A DNA stretch of 64,000 bases. It comes from Torreya grandis (lineage: Eukaryota > Streptophyta > Pinopsida > Cupressales > Taxaceae). A model generated the notes under the pieces. The model was not told where the DNA came from, did no database searches, and saw only the letters and a list, made by a program, of their open reading frames with translations. Numbering within the stretch: the stretch's first letter is position 1; every line of letters begins with the position of its first letter. The DNA lies in NCBI GenBank assembly GCA_037957365.1, contig JARHVA010000349.1, forward strand, positions 1,136,501-1,200,500, written 5' to 3'. Made by a program: the position numbers and the translations under genes. Shown in pieces: positions 11,821-22,887 of the stretch.

Positions 11821-12550
11821 TGCCTGCGAGTGATGACTTTTTACCCGTGAGCTCCTTTGAATCAATTTCCATGTCCAAACTGCCCTGCTCAGATGTATCC
11901 AGCCTCATCCACTGAACTCTATCCGCCATCTCCTCCAAGAACACCAAGGCTTTCCAATTCTTAAGCTTGTCAAATATATCTGTCTTTCGCTTAAGAACAT
12001 GCATCTCCTTCCTGCTCATGTGACCAAGCCTACGAAGCCACGTCTCCGCAATAGAAGAAGAATCAGTAATATAGACAAGTAGATAAAGAGTACCTGTCTT
12101 CTTACCACCAGCTAATTCAAGTGCTACCGCTGTGAGAGTTCTTGTGCATCTCTCATCACCCAATCTTTCTGAAGAAATTAGCCATATCTCCAAACCTGGG
12201 ACCTGCATGACCTTCATCAACACCTGTGTGTTGGCCGCCTGCAATTTCAACGTCACTTCCCCTTTGCCAATTCTTTGGCAAGGCTTACCAGCTCCTCTAC
12301 CTGGGGCTACATGGAAAGAGGCAACCGAATCTTTTATCCAAGATTCAACTTTATCCAAGAAACCTGTAAACACATCCTGTGCAACACCTGCAACATCTGT
12401 ATCTTTAGTTTCTTCATGCTGATCTGCTACCAACCAACAATATCCTTTTACCTGCTCTTTCTTTCCATCGGACCGTGAGTAACCATCTATGCTTTTCAAC
12501 TCCTCCATTCTTAGCTTACTTTGATCTGCCGTTGCTCTATTCCCACTCAA
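11684..12550 (-). pseudogene. Copia gag-end/protease/gag-pre-integrase remnant, 288 codons open
   Basis: An intact frame, but of a deleted polyprotein. Residues 71-80 (WIKDSVASFH) are the Copia aspartic protease start, with the catalytic DSGA changed to DSVA. About 30-40 residues of the protease are missing after HVAP. Residues 95-165 follow the protease C-terminal pattern (VPGL, LIS, GTLYLL). Residues 171-189 (WLRRLGHMSRKEMHVLKRK) are the gag-pre-integrase domain, lacking its usual CE-C end. The last ~35 residues are translation of the palindrome array. No zinc knuckle is complete: only a GYCW-like remnant near residue 37. It could be expressed from the right-hand LTR, but I would not expect protease activity without the glycine. 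Confidence 0.8.
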
Positions 12551-12607
12551 TCAGAAACCCCTGAGAGTGCCCTGTAACCAAACACAACCCTGCTTCCTGC
12601 AACCTTA

Positions 12608-12701
12608 GCTCTGATACCACTTGTCAGGAATCTAGAACAACAAACATGCTCTGATACCACTTGTCAGGAATTTAGAACACCAAACATGCTCTGATACCAC
12701 T
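12608..12701 (-). repeat. triplicated primer binding site with LTR-edge copies
   Basis: GCTCTGATACCA, the complement of the tRNA-iMet primer binding site TGGTATCAGAGC, occurs at 12608, 12648 and 12688: three copies at exactly 40-bp spacing. Only the last abuts the real LTR (starts at 12702). The first two are each followed by TGTCAGGAAT-CTAGAACA-like sequence that resembles the first ~26 bases of the LTR. Confidence 0.92.
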
Positions 12702-13877
12702 TGTCAGGGATGCGAAACACCGAAAGCATACAATTGATTACTAAATACCAAGCAACTATAATATGCAAAAATAACCAGATTCACCAAGTAACTAGAATTC
12801 AGAATAACACAGCATATGAGAGACAATACACAACTTGTATTAACACTTTATACAGAAAAGAATACAATAGAGAATATCCCACATCTTCTCCACCACCTTA
12901 CAGAGGTTTCCCACACCTCAAGTGAACAGTAAATCTTCTCCCCAAAGCTCTCCCTCTCACAGGTCCCAACACCCAACTCAAATACAGAGTTGGTGTTCAC
13001 CTCTCGTGCTCCACGCACAACACAAGTGCTCCACGCACTCCACAAGCACTCCACGTGCTCCACAAGTACTCAAGGTACTTCAAGTAGATCTCCCATGAAC
13101 CTGCAATAACCTGCACTTCAATAGACCATACTTATGGAAGGAACTCCCTTGCCTTCCTCTTGCTCTATCCGAGTACACACCTGTACTCCAAGTAGATCCT
13201 GCCTAATACTGCTCCCTGTTGTGTTGCTGTCTATATGACCTTGCACACCTGCAAATCAAACAACGGTTCTGCTCACCTGTGAACCTTGACCTTGCACACA
13301 CATACACCTGCAGATCAACGATCTTACTTACCATGTAGATCTCCTATATAGGCCATGCAACTATGACCAAGATCCTACACTCCTGAAGAACCCAGCTGGC
13401 TCTCCAATCCAGCACCAACACACCTGGTACTGAGGCACTAGGAGGAACGCACCATTGCTCTACCTCACACACAGAAGGAGCTTATAATTATGCTCTCTTA
13501 CTCCCTAGCACACTTTTCCAATACAACCATGAGTCTATTATATAGATCTCATCCAAACAATAATTAGACATCTAATTACAATAATTAGATCCGCAGCTCT
13601 CAGTCTATAATTAGCCCTGATCATGCAAACACTTGGTTCGTTAGCTAACTGCCCGTAATTAGCTCGTAATCGAACCACACAGGCGACCGACGTCGGTCCC
13701 TGTCTGCCTGGAGGTGACCGACATCGGCCGATATATGACCGACGTCGGTTGCTTTTCTATGCTATCCTGCCGACGTCGGCTGATCAGATCGACCCCAACT
13801 TCTCTGCAACTCAGCAACCTTCAGCAACCTCCTCTCCTGTTTGCATCAGTGAAGCTTTTAACTCCACAATCCTAACA
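12702..13877 (-). repeat. 5' LTR of the Copia element
   Basis: 1176 bp. As the element reads leftward, this copy holds the promoter used for its RNA. It differs from the partner LTR at about 27 positions by my count, of which about 25 are transitions. The palindrome array lies at 13685-13796. Confidence 0.95.
13685..13796. repeat. ACCGACGTCGGT palindrome array in the right LTR
   Basis: Counterpart of the array at 10368-10490. Several of the LTR-LTR differences fall within the palindromes (e.g. GATGTCGGTCG versus GACATCGGCCG), consistent with deamination of CpG on either strand. Confidence 0.85.
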
Positions 13878-14167
13878 TTATAATTATTTGTAATTTATAA
13901 CTTATTTTTATCAATAGTAATATCAATGAATTTCATTAATATTTTCAAAATATTTAAAGATTTAAGTTTTATAGTTTGCTCCTTATTTTAGCAAGAGTAT
14001 GTTCTTAGTATTGATCAATAGATAAGTGTGTTCTTAGTCGATCAATAAATAATATTATAATTAATTAGTTGTTTAAAGTAATTATTAATACTTGATAAAT
14101 TAAAAATCTTACTCATGTAACTAGTTTATTTATCGATTGTTATTGTTTAATTCTATTGAGAGCCTTA

Positions 14168-15854
14168 AAAAATTTCATCTCATTTATGCTTTTTAACTTC
14201 CTCGTCCAATATCAATATTTTGAATTCAAATTTTTTATGACTTGCCTCTGTATCCAAGTTAATTACTAATCTTTAACATTAATTTAAGAATTGGTTTTAC
14301 CTTTTTAATTTTTAATTTCTTATTTTATCTTATTTTTAAATTATTTTTTATTTTGTTTTAATTGTATTTTTGTCATCATTTTGATTATTTCATTTTCTAT
14401 ATTTTAATTTTTATTTATCAAAATTTTCCCTTCTCAATATTCAGAATTAATATAATATATATCTTAATTTTAAATTTATTGTTATTTCTATTGTATTGTA
14501 TTGCCTTTTCATTTTTTTATAAGTTTTATTGTATTATTTTATACTTAGAAACTAGGGGCTTACCTCATCCTAACATCTTCCATATTTATACAAGACTTAA
14601 GTTTTCAATCATCTATCATTCTAATCTCTTCCCTGATGATGGATCACTAAGTGTGGCCTAAAATGTTGATCCAAAAATGCTCACATAATTTTAACAAAAA
14701 ACACTCTCTAACATTCTACATGGATTTTGGAAATATTATTGCTCTTAAAATATTGTTGTTTCTATAATTATACTTATATCAAATTTGACTCTATTTATAT
14801 AACAAGTTGAGCTTCATAGTTATTATGTTTTCTACCATATTACATGTTTAATTCGAATCAACAATCATATCCATCTTAGATTCCAACATGTGACATATTC
14901 TATAGAGCATACTTGTTTTCACCATCAACCCTATGTGATTAAGCTTAAGCTTCAACCACATGGTTAATTTTGGGATGTTTTTTTTTTAATTGAGGGGCAC
15001 TAGGTCAAACACTTGCTCAAACATACAAGTTAAAACCTTTAAGGTCATAATCTTGCTAATATTCAGACCTTAATTAGCATTGGCACCCTCAAAATTGTTA
15101 CAAGTGTGTTGATAGAGTGAGAATGCATAGGGTCTTAATTGAAGTTACATGTTATAAATTTTTTTAGCCATTGTACATATTAATATTTTATAATTTAATA
15201 TAATAATTAAAAATTTTACTTTTATTCATTCAAAACAAGTGCCATGAAGTGACAAATCTAGTTGGAGTTCTTTCAAAAACATTACATTATAAAATTGTAA
15301 TAAGTAGATTTGAAATTTTTGATAACGCATTATGAATTGTACTATATTCATAAAGAAGATAAAATGATTGAAATCTAATGTTACAGTTTGATACCATCAC
15401 TTTGATTAAATATAACGACTAATGCACATTTCTTATAGTTCGAAATATTATCATATAAACTATTATTATTTGAGACTTTTTTTAATTTTAAGTTTGCAAA
15501 GTTTGAATTGACTACTTTATCATGTTAGTAGGGGAAGGAATGGGCACACTAACACTGTAAGCATTTGCTAATAGTGGGGAAAATGGGCAAACAAACATGC
15601 AAACATTTTTTAGTAGGGGAAGAGAAAATATAAAATTCACGACTTTAGGGTTCTCACACTATAGTCTCTTTCCTCATTAGTAATTTTTTTGGAGCATGTA
15701 ATGCCTTCTAACTCACCCCAATCTCACAATTCTTATCAATGTGATATTAATATGATTACAACCTAATTATTTATTTGTGTTAAGTAATTAAAGGCTTTCA
15801 CAAGAAATTTAATTAGATTTAAATCATATCATTAAAATGATCTCAATGTGACGA
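14168..15854. other. no gene recognised
   Basis: Very AT-rich. The open stretch at 14362-14661 is a product of T-rich composition (Phe/Ile/Leu-rich) with no recognisable motif. I see no repeat structure beyond simple T- and A-rich runs. Confidence 0.5.
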
Positions 15855-17048
15855 TGTTTTAACCTTTTAGGGTTCAGCTATGTGTAAAACTTAAGTTTGA
15901 TTAAAGGGCTGAGTTGTCTAAATTAGTGAAATAATATGTAATAAATGACCATTGATTTGTTATAGAATTTGACTTGCTTTGACTTTCTAAAAATAGTAAT
16001 AAATATGTATAAATAGAGACTTATATGTAAAACACTTGTTGTGAATGATTTGAATGTTGAAAATTGGGTTACGGACATGTCTAAGTGTCGACAGTAGGAT
16101 CCCTAGGTTAGATGTTCCCCTGGACAGTAGTGCCATGTGGCTCTAGTGTCTTGAAAATGAAACTAATGTGATATTTGTAGGACTATTCCTAAATTTTGGG
16201 TGCACTTGCACCTGCTGTTTTAGGTTCTATTCCTATGTGCATAAAACTTGAAACTCTGTATTATGCTTGTAACAACTGATTTATGATGAAAACCCTAATC
16301 CTCCTTATAAATATGGCATGAAATGAAAATGTGTGTTCATTAGTAGGATAGGCTAAACATCCTCAACACCTCCTTGTGAAGAGAGTTTCCTACATACCAA
16401 TATTCTGAGGAGGGATCAAGCTTGATGTAGTTCTCCCACCCAGTGCTTAGTGTAAGTGCAAGTGAATTATATAATGATAATGGTCTTGAATTCCTTGAGT
16501 GTGCTTGAGATTGGAAATCTTTGAAATTTAGTCTTAGGATAGTTGTAGATGGTAGTATGAAGAAGTAGATCATAATAGGGATTAATAACTTTGATTTTGC
16601 TCAACTTGTTTCTTATTTGAATAGGTCTTTTGCATTTATTTTCTATCTAGTGGATATAAGTCTAAGAGTCTTGTATTTATAGTGTTTTGTAGCTTGTGCA
16701 GATAATAAAATGTGCTTAGGCCAACTTTAGAAGCGTTTAATGTTTAAAAATATATGTGTTTGAGAGAGTTAGGGCAAGGGATATTAACACCACGTTGGGG
16801 ACACTATCCCCATATGGCTCTAGTGTCCTTAATGTGGTTCTAATGTCCAAGTGGATGGCTATTGGGCACAAAGGGCTAAGATCTAGGAATGAAGGTTTGA
16901 GACTATTTTTTAGCTAACTAGGGACATTTGTGGTCTGCACAATGGCTAAAAAAGTGTGATAAAAGCTCTAGGATAGGTCTAGGGCTAAGATAGGAATAGT
17001 TGTCTCAAGAAACACTCTTAGCATCCAAATACCACTTTTAGGTGATTA
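15855..17048 (-). repeat. 3' LTR of the gag-only element
   Basis: About 1194 bp. It contains a degenerate ~19-20 bp array related to GACACTAGTGCCATGTGG (about 16085-16150 and 16785-16860), whose core GACACTAGTGTC would be a palindrome. Confidence 0.85.
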
Positions 17049-17051
17049 AAT

Positions 17052-17066
17052 CCCCCCCCCCCTTTT
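17052..17066 (-). other. polypurine tract with an 11-G run
   Basis: Plus strand C(11) followed by TTTT; on the minus strand AAAAG(11) leads into the LTR. A G run of this length is unusual for a polypurine tract. Confidence 0.75.
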
Positions 17067-20000
17067 GATATAAATGCAACAAAGCAAAATGACTAGTATA
17101 AAGGAAAAATAAGTGTACTTGGACTTACCTAGGAAGTGAAGCCCATGTAGTTGAGTTTGAGTATGTGAAGCTGGGTCTACATATGTGAAGCATTATCCAA
17201 AGTATGACGTGTAATGAAATGTGATAAATTAGTCCTTACTTAAGAGGTCTCAAAAGTAAAAGACTATGTTGAATAAACAAGTAACTGAGTAAAGTTGAGT
17301 AAAGAGATGGAAAAGAGGAAATGAATGAATACACCTCACTGGGTACGTGAACCAATATATGAACCTAGTGATAACTTGTGTGTGTATGTGTATATAATGA
17401 TCAAATCATTAAATAACTTATACTAAGTTGATAACTTACTAAATCCTTATGTGTGGGTGGCTCAAGAACTCAATCTAGTTTTGACTCCATCATTTCCTAC
17501 CTATGCATGGTGGATCATGACCTGTGAATAACTTGGATTAGAATTTAAGTGTGTCTAACCCTCTCATATGGGTGGTTCAAGAACTTAAGTAGGCTATGAA
17601 TCCATAATTACCCACCCATGTGTAGTAGATGCATCTAAAATTAAACTGTGCAAAGTGATAGAAATATCTAACTAGGTATATATAATTATATATGTCAACT
17701 TTATAACCACTCAAGTACATTAGGTGACTTTGGGCACTCAAGAATACCAACCACTAAAAATGGAGTAAGGCATGTAACTAGTGATAACCTAGAATATGAT
17801 GTCAAGTATAACAACATAGATAATGGCATGGAGTTTGCCATTCTATCTAATCAACTTGTGTGTAACTGTGCCTATGGAAACTATGTGTCATGAAATGCCC
17901 CCAATATGATATCTTAGAGTATTGATTCTTGACTGAGTTGTATTAAATGTATATGAGTATCTAAAATAAATGTGGGAATGATCATGCCATGCATGATGCC
18001 CCCAATTTGAGTAACTAATATAAATCTGAGCTTAATGAGTGTAAATATGAGCTAAATCTAAGCATACATATCAAACCTATAGATGTGTCTATGTAAAATG
18101 TATTGTACCTATTATATTGTTTTGGCTAATCTAATTTGCCCTGAGACTAGTGCTAGTGGATAATATCACCATGTCTTGGATAATAACACCATGTGGCATT
18201 GGTGTCCCAATCTAGGCACTAATGTCTATCTGATCTGAAATTTGAGTCACTAAACTGATTTTTGAGTCCTTATTTTTTCTTGTGTCTTACATGTGTCTAA
18301 TTTCCTAAAACTGATCTTGTGTGTTAAAAATGTTATGTGAATGCAATGTAGTATCTTGATTTCTATGATAAACCCCTATGAATTCCCCCTCTTTTGAGGG
18401 TAGTTATTGACTCGTGTAATAACTATTCTCAAAATAAATAGCTCTACAAAATGTGTTAGCTAGAACATATATGATAACAACATGATAATCTAATACGATG
18501 TGCAAATATAACATTAGAGTGTAAAAGAATCTGAGGATAAATATGTAGTGTAAGATGGCATTGCACAAGGGTGTCAAGATAAATGTAATCAATGTGTATA
18601 AAAACAAATTTGAGTAGTTACTAGGGGGATGGGGCATGAAGTCTATCATGACACCCATGTAGGAAGGGTAGATGCATGAGGCCCCTCATGTCATCAAAAA
18701 TTGGTGTGTGTAACAAGTAAAAACAAGTGTCATGGCCATGATGCATATAATAAAGCATATGTACAAAACATATGAGGCATGTAAAATAGGCCAACATGCC
18801 ACAATATAAGGGACATGGGCACATGCCACTAAATCTAAGAATAGAAGACATATAAAGACATGTTCAAATGTCTGCATACACAATCAACAAGCAAGTTAGA
18901 TTAGAGACACATAAAAGTAAATGTTCAAATATTTGCATACACAATCAGGAAAGCAAACATAAGGGACATGGGCACATGTCCAAGGCACACATGAATAGAA
19001 GTGGCATAGAGTTAAAGAACAATGACATATTCATATGCCCTCAAATAGAAGAAGCATAGGAAACACAATCAAGTCTAAACTAGGAAATCTAGAAATGAAA
19101 GTATGTATGAATGTAGTACAAATTTGTGTAAACACTAGGATGTACATATGCTAAGTCTAACTAGTGATAGTCAGCAAAAAATTTGAGTCTTAGTAGCAAT
19201 GATCAATATCAAGATATAACAATGCTAAAATTAGAATGTATAGAATATAAGGATTTAACTTGGTAATAAAAAGTGTGTATAAGATTCCCCCAAGTGGGTG
19301 AATGTGTCAAATAAATAAACATGGATCATTTTATATGCCCCCAATGGATATATGATAACAAGTTAGGATCAACGTAGTGGACCCAAGTCCTGTAAGTAAT
19401 CTTCAAGCACTCGACAAGAACAAGTGAAGCATGTATGTATGATAAAACCAACTATACTAAGATAACTAACATATGTAGTGTCTGTTAAATAGAAGAAATG
19501 TAAATATAACAATGCATACAATCTATAAATTTTGTGTTTTATGAGTAATATTTGAATGTTTTTATGTTTTGTCATGTTATATTATTATTTTATTTTTTGT
19601 AAATAAGCTATGTACAAATGATATAAAAATAAAATATGTACAAGGAACAAAAGAGAAGGAAAGTATGTAAAATAAAAGAGAAACCATACTAACCGATGAG
19701 TCTCATGGGAGACTCACAATCATTAAGGCCTGTGTCAAAAATAGGAATGGTAATCTCTCATGCAATGTGATTGCTATGTTGTAATTGAATGTTGTTACAA
19801 CAATAATCTAAGTATTATTCATTATCAAAATCATAATATTATTCATCATCAAAATCATAATAACCTAGAATTTTAGAGGGAATTTCCTCATACTATGGAG
19901 TTGAACTTTTTGATTTGTACTTTGGAATGTTGATTATGATTTTTCCCTTTGAAACTATGCTTATTATAGGCATATGGCGATGTGGAGGCTCTTTTTCTAG

Positions 20001-20432
20001 AAAACCTATTTTGAGAATGCTTGTTAACTTAGTATGATTTTGACTTTGTAACTGAAGTTCTTATTCTTTTTGTACTCTTTCCTATGTATATGGATGTTTT
20101 GCCTTGGTAAACTGTATATGTGAATGATGTGCCTTAGAATGTTCAATAAACTCCAAACCTCATTGACCAACATTATCAACTGCTAAAATGGGAGTAGTGA
20201 TGCCTTAGGCCTATTTGCCCAAACCTTGACCATGATAATCAAACTATTGTAGATATCTATGACCAAAATCATACCATTTTGAAAATTGAGACTCATTTTA
20301 GAGAGGTAGATTTGCCTAATTGACCTATGCTTATTGTACTATTTCTTGCTCTAATTGTGTTTTGAGAACATTTTATTGTTCTGAGATATGCTTTGGTAGC
20401 CATTTTTTTACTATTTCTAAATTTGACCCTTG
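17067..20432. other. interior of the gag-only element without pol; small duplications
   Basis: No pol motif on either strand. Two copies of a GTGGGTGGCTCAAGAACT-like segment lie at about 17453 and 17568. ATAAGGGACATGGGCACATG occurs twice (18806, 18959), and a TTCAAATGTCTGCATACACA-like segment occurs twice (about 18862, 18925). Minus-strand open stretches at 18404-18883 and 19369-19575 are AT-driven and unrecognised. Confidence 0.6.
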
Positions 20433-21413
20433 TTAAATTTCTAGATGTGTAATTGTATGTTGTTTGGATGAAGTGTCAATATATGAGTCATTTTGATCCA
20501 TTATTTGTTGTATTTTAATTTTCAATGTTAAACATGAATTAGTGTGGTGCCCATGCATTCTATGATATGCACAATAATATATGGATCTCCTTACTAGCTG
20601 TAGATGGGGTAGGTTGATCAACTTAGCTTTAATCATTTCCCTTAGTATCTCACTTGAAATCTTATTTGACCTTTGAATGTTGTTTGAATCACTAGTTGTA
20701 GATGTACTTCATTATGATTTATGATTTGGATATGTAACATTGTTTGCCACAAATTGAGTAGGTGAAGATACACACACATGATTTACACTATTGTACCTTG
20801 GAGGCCTTTGTCTTATAAATTGATTTTCCAATGTTGTAATATTTTCATGCAATAGTTTATTTTGATTTTTTAAACCTGAAATTATCTTGCTCATACTAAT
20901 AATTTTATCACATAGAGTCTCACAAGTGCAAATCCTAGCTATTTTTGATTGAACATGTAGGCATACACCCTGTAGAGAAGAGGCGTGAATAGGTTGAGTA
21001 TGGGGAATAATGACATTGGTATAGGCTGATTCATCTCATGGAGGGGTTATACCATGGACCTAGTTAAAGGGAAAGTAGCTATCACCCTCATGGAGATGAG
21101 GAGGAGAAGGAGATGCTTTCTTGTGCATAAGATATGACATTAAAACTTGAAACATAATTGTTAGCTTATGTGCTAAATCCTCTATGTGTGAATAGGTTTG
21201 CTTGTTAATGGAATTCCACATAGGATAAAGATAACATGCTATGAAATATGACATATATTTCAATTGATATAAAATATCATATATACATATGTTTATGTCT
21301 TTTCTAAATTCATTTCGAATTAAAGGGAACAAGCATGCAAATGAAAGTATTAGACTTTGCAACAAAAAGTGATTAATTTCTTTGTCATTATGATCATGAT
21401 GTACTAAATACAA
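20433..21413 (-). pseudogene. gag remnant with CHHC-type zinc knuckle
   Basis: Three minus-strand open pieces (21413-21060, 20894-20712, 20636-20433) lie where gag should be, just inside the 5' LTR. The last carries CAYHRMHGHHTNSC followed by LTLKIKIQQIMDQ. This is the C-x2-H-x4-H-x4-C knuckle plus LK-I-LI helix seen in many plant Gypsy gag proteins. The middle piece has a leucine/asparagine coiled-coil-like start. The first has a capsid-like spacing of hydrophobics, but I cannot assign it firmly. Gag packages the RNA. With pol absent the element would need enzymes in trans. Decayed by stops between the pieces. Confidence 0.65.
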
Positions 21414-21672
21414 ATAATATATATATATCTAAAATTTGAGTTCTAAATATGTAAACCATAGGGTTATCTAGGGTTAGGGTTTTGAATTAGGGTTACTTTA
21501 CAAAAATTTAAATTAAAATAAATGAAACCCTAATGTGGGATTGATTAAATGAGCTAGGTTATGCTAAAAAATTAGAAAAATAGAAGATTGTAACCCTAAT
21601 TTAGTGCACAAAAATTTGGAGAAGGAAAACTAGGGTTTTAAACAATATTTGAAATAAGTTTGGTTCACCAAA

Positions 21673-22887
21673 TGTTTTAACATTTTAGGGTTTTACTAAT
21701 GTAAATCCTATGTTAGATTAAAGGGTTGAGTTGTCTAAATCAGTGAAATAATATGCAATAAATAACCACTAATTTGTTATAAAATTTAACTTACTTTGAC
21801 TTTCTAAAAATAGTAATAAATATGTGCAAATAGAGAGTTATTTGGAAAACACCTATCATTGAAGATCTGAGTGTTGAAAATTGGGCTACAGATAGTTTTG
21901 AGTGTCATCAGCAGGATCCTTGAGTCAAATTTTCCCCTAGATAGTAGCACCAAACTTGGATAGTAACACCATGTGGTTTTAGTGTCTTGAAAATGGTGCT
22001 AGTGTCTTCTATGCAGGACTATTCCTAAATTTTGGGTGCACCTGCACCTATGTTTATGGGACTTGTTCCTATGTGCATAAAACATGAAACTCTATATTAT
22101 GCCTATAATAGTTGGTTTATGATGAAAACCCTAATCTTCCTTATAAGTATGGCATGAGCTAAAATTGTGTGTTCATAAATAGGATAGGCTAGACATCCTC
22201 AACACCTCATTGTGATGAGAGTTTCCTACATACCAATACTCTAAGAAAGGATCAAGATCAATGTAGTTCTCCCACTTAGTGTTTGGTGCAAGTGCAAGTG
22301 AATGATATAATGATAGTGGTCTTGAATGCCTTGAGTGTGTTTAAGATTGGAAGTGTTTAAAATCTGGGCTTAGGGTAGTTGTAGATGGTAGTATGTAGAA
22401 GTAGGTCATAATAGGGATTAATAACCTGGATTTTGCTCAGCTTGTTTCTTGTTTAAATAGGTCTTTTGCATATATTTTACATCTAGTGGATATAGGTCTA
22501 AGAGTCTTGTATTTATAGTGTTCTGTAGCTTGTGTGGATAATAAAATGTACTTACACTAACCTTAGGAGGGTTTAACATTTGAAAATATATTTGTTTAGG
22601 AGAGTTAACACAATGGACACTAGCGCCATGTTGGGGACACTAGTGCCATGTGGATGTAGTGTCCTTAATGTGGTGCTAATGTTTAGTTGGCTGGCTACAG
22701 GGCATGAAGGGCCAAGATCTAGGAATGAAGGTTTGAGACTATGTTTTAGTTGACTAAAGAAATTTATGGTCAACATAATGGCTAGAAAAGTGTGATAAAG
22801 GCTCTAGGATAGGTCTAGGGATAAGCTAAGATTAGGTTGTCTCAAGTAACACTCTTGGCATCCAAATACCACTTTTAGGTGATTACA
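21673..22887 (-). repeat. 5' LTR of the gag-only element
   Basis: 1215 bp ending ...GGTGATTACA. It contains a clear GGACACTAGCGCCATGTTG / GGGACACTAGTGCCATGTG / GATGTAGTGTCCTTAATGTG run at about 22613-22685 with 19-bp rhythm. Confidence 0.85.

Larger units (their letters stand above)
9385..13877 (-). mobile_element. non-autonomous Ty1/Copia LTR retrotransposon, young
   Basis: Two LTRs of exactly 1176 bp (9385-10560, 12702-13877) begin TGTCAGGG and end CCTAACA on the plus strand. The 5-bp target-site duplication TTATA (9380-9384 and 13878-13882) is perfect. The primer binding site, complementary to initiator tRNA-Met, abuts the right LTR. The purine tract abuts the left LTR, so the element reads right to left. 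The interior is only 2.1 kb: protease and gag-pre-integrase remnants, then an array of palindromes where integrase should be, then a broken RT. About 27 LTR differences, nearly all transitions, indicate a recent insertion compared with its neighbours. It is also clearly GC- and CpG-richer than the surrounding DNA. It splits the foldback element, so it is younger than that element. Confidence 0.95.
7743..14167. repeat. long inverted-repeat (foldback/MITE-like) element with multiplied internal hairpins
   Basis: The outer ends are inverted copies: TAAGGCTCTCAG at 7743 pairs with TTGAGAGCCTTA ending at 14167. The complementarity continues inward through the tract meaning 'TTACATGAGTAAGATTTTTAAT' (about 7790-7820 versus 14095-14125) and the GGTGATGAACCAAATAA / TTATTTGGTTCATCA segments. 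Removing the 4.5-kb Copia inserted at 9385-13877 leaves about 1.93 kb. Three hairpins with short loops are visible, centred near 8235, 8835 and 9240. Each arm runs from the CTCTTTGTTTCTC / GAGAAACAAAG centre outward. The loop landmark (C)TTGGTTTTGTTCTAAC or its variant recurs at about 8238, 8414, 8829 and 9240, the last three at 411-415 bp spacing. No coding capacity and no clear target-site duplication. Confidence 0.8.
15855..22887 (-). mobile_element. gag-only (non-autonomous) Gypsy-like LTR retrotransposon
   Basis: Direct repeats at 15855-17048 and 21673-22887 share start (TGTTTTAACNTTTTAGGG), end (ACCACTTTTAGGTGATTA) and most of about 1.2 kb between. On the minus strand a tract AAAAGGGGGGGGGGGA (17052-17066) precedes the left copy, as expected of a polypurine tract. 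The gag remnants lie next to the right copy, so the element reads leftward. No protease, RT or integrase motif was found in the 4.6-kb interior. No clear target-site duplication. LTRs differ by about 10% in the stretch I compared. Confidence 0.82.

Noticed and set aside
14362..14661. 99-codon open frame as a membrane protein gene
   Set aside because: Phe/Ile/Tyr-rich product of T-rich DNA; no start context, no homologous motif, no supporting neighbours.
18404..18883. Overlapping minus-strand open frames with Cys/His
   Set aside because: Two overlapping frames in the pol-less interior of a gag-only element; no spacing typical of zinc fingers and no family match.
15855..22887. Plus orientation for the gag-only element
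   Set aside because: The G-run purine tract and the zinc-knuckle gag both read on the minus strand and are correctly placed for leftward reading.
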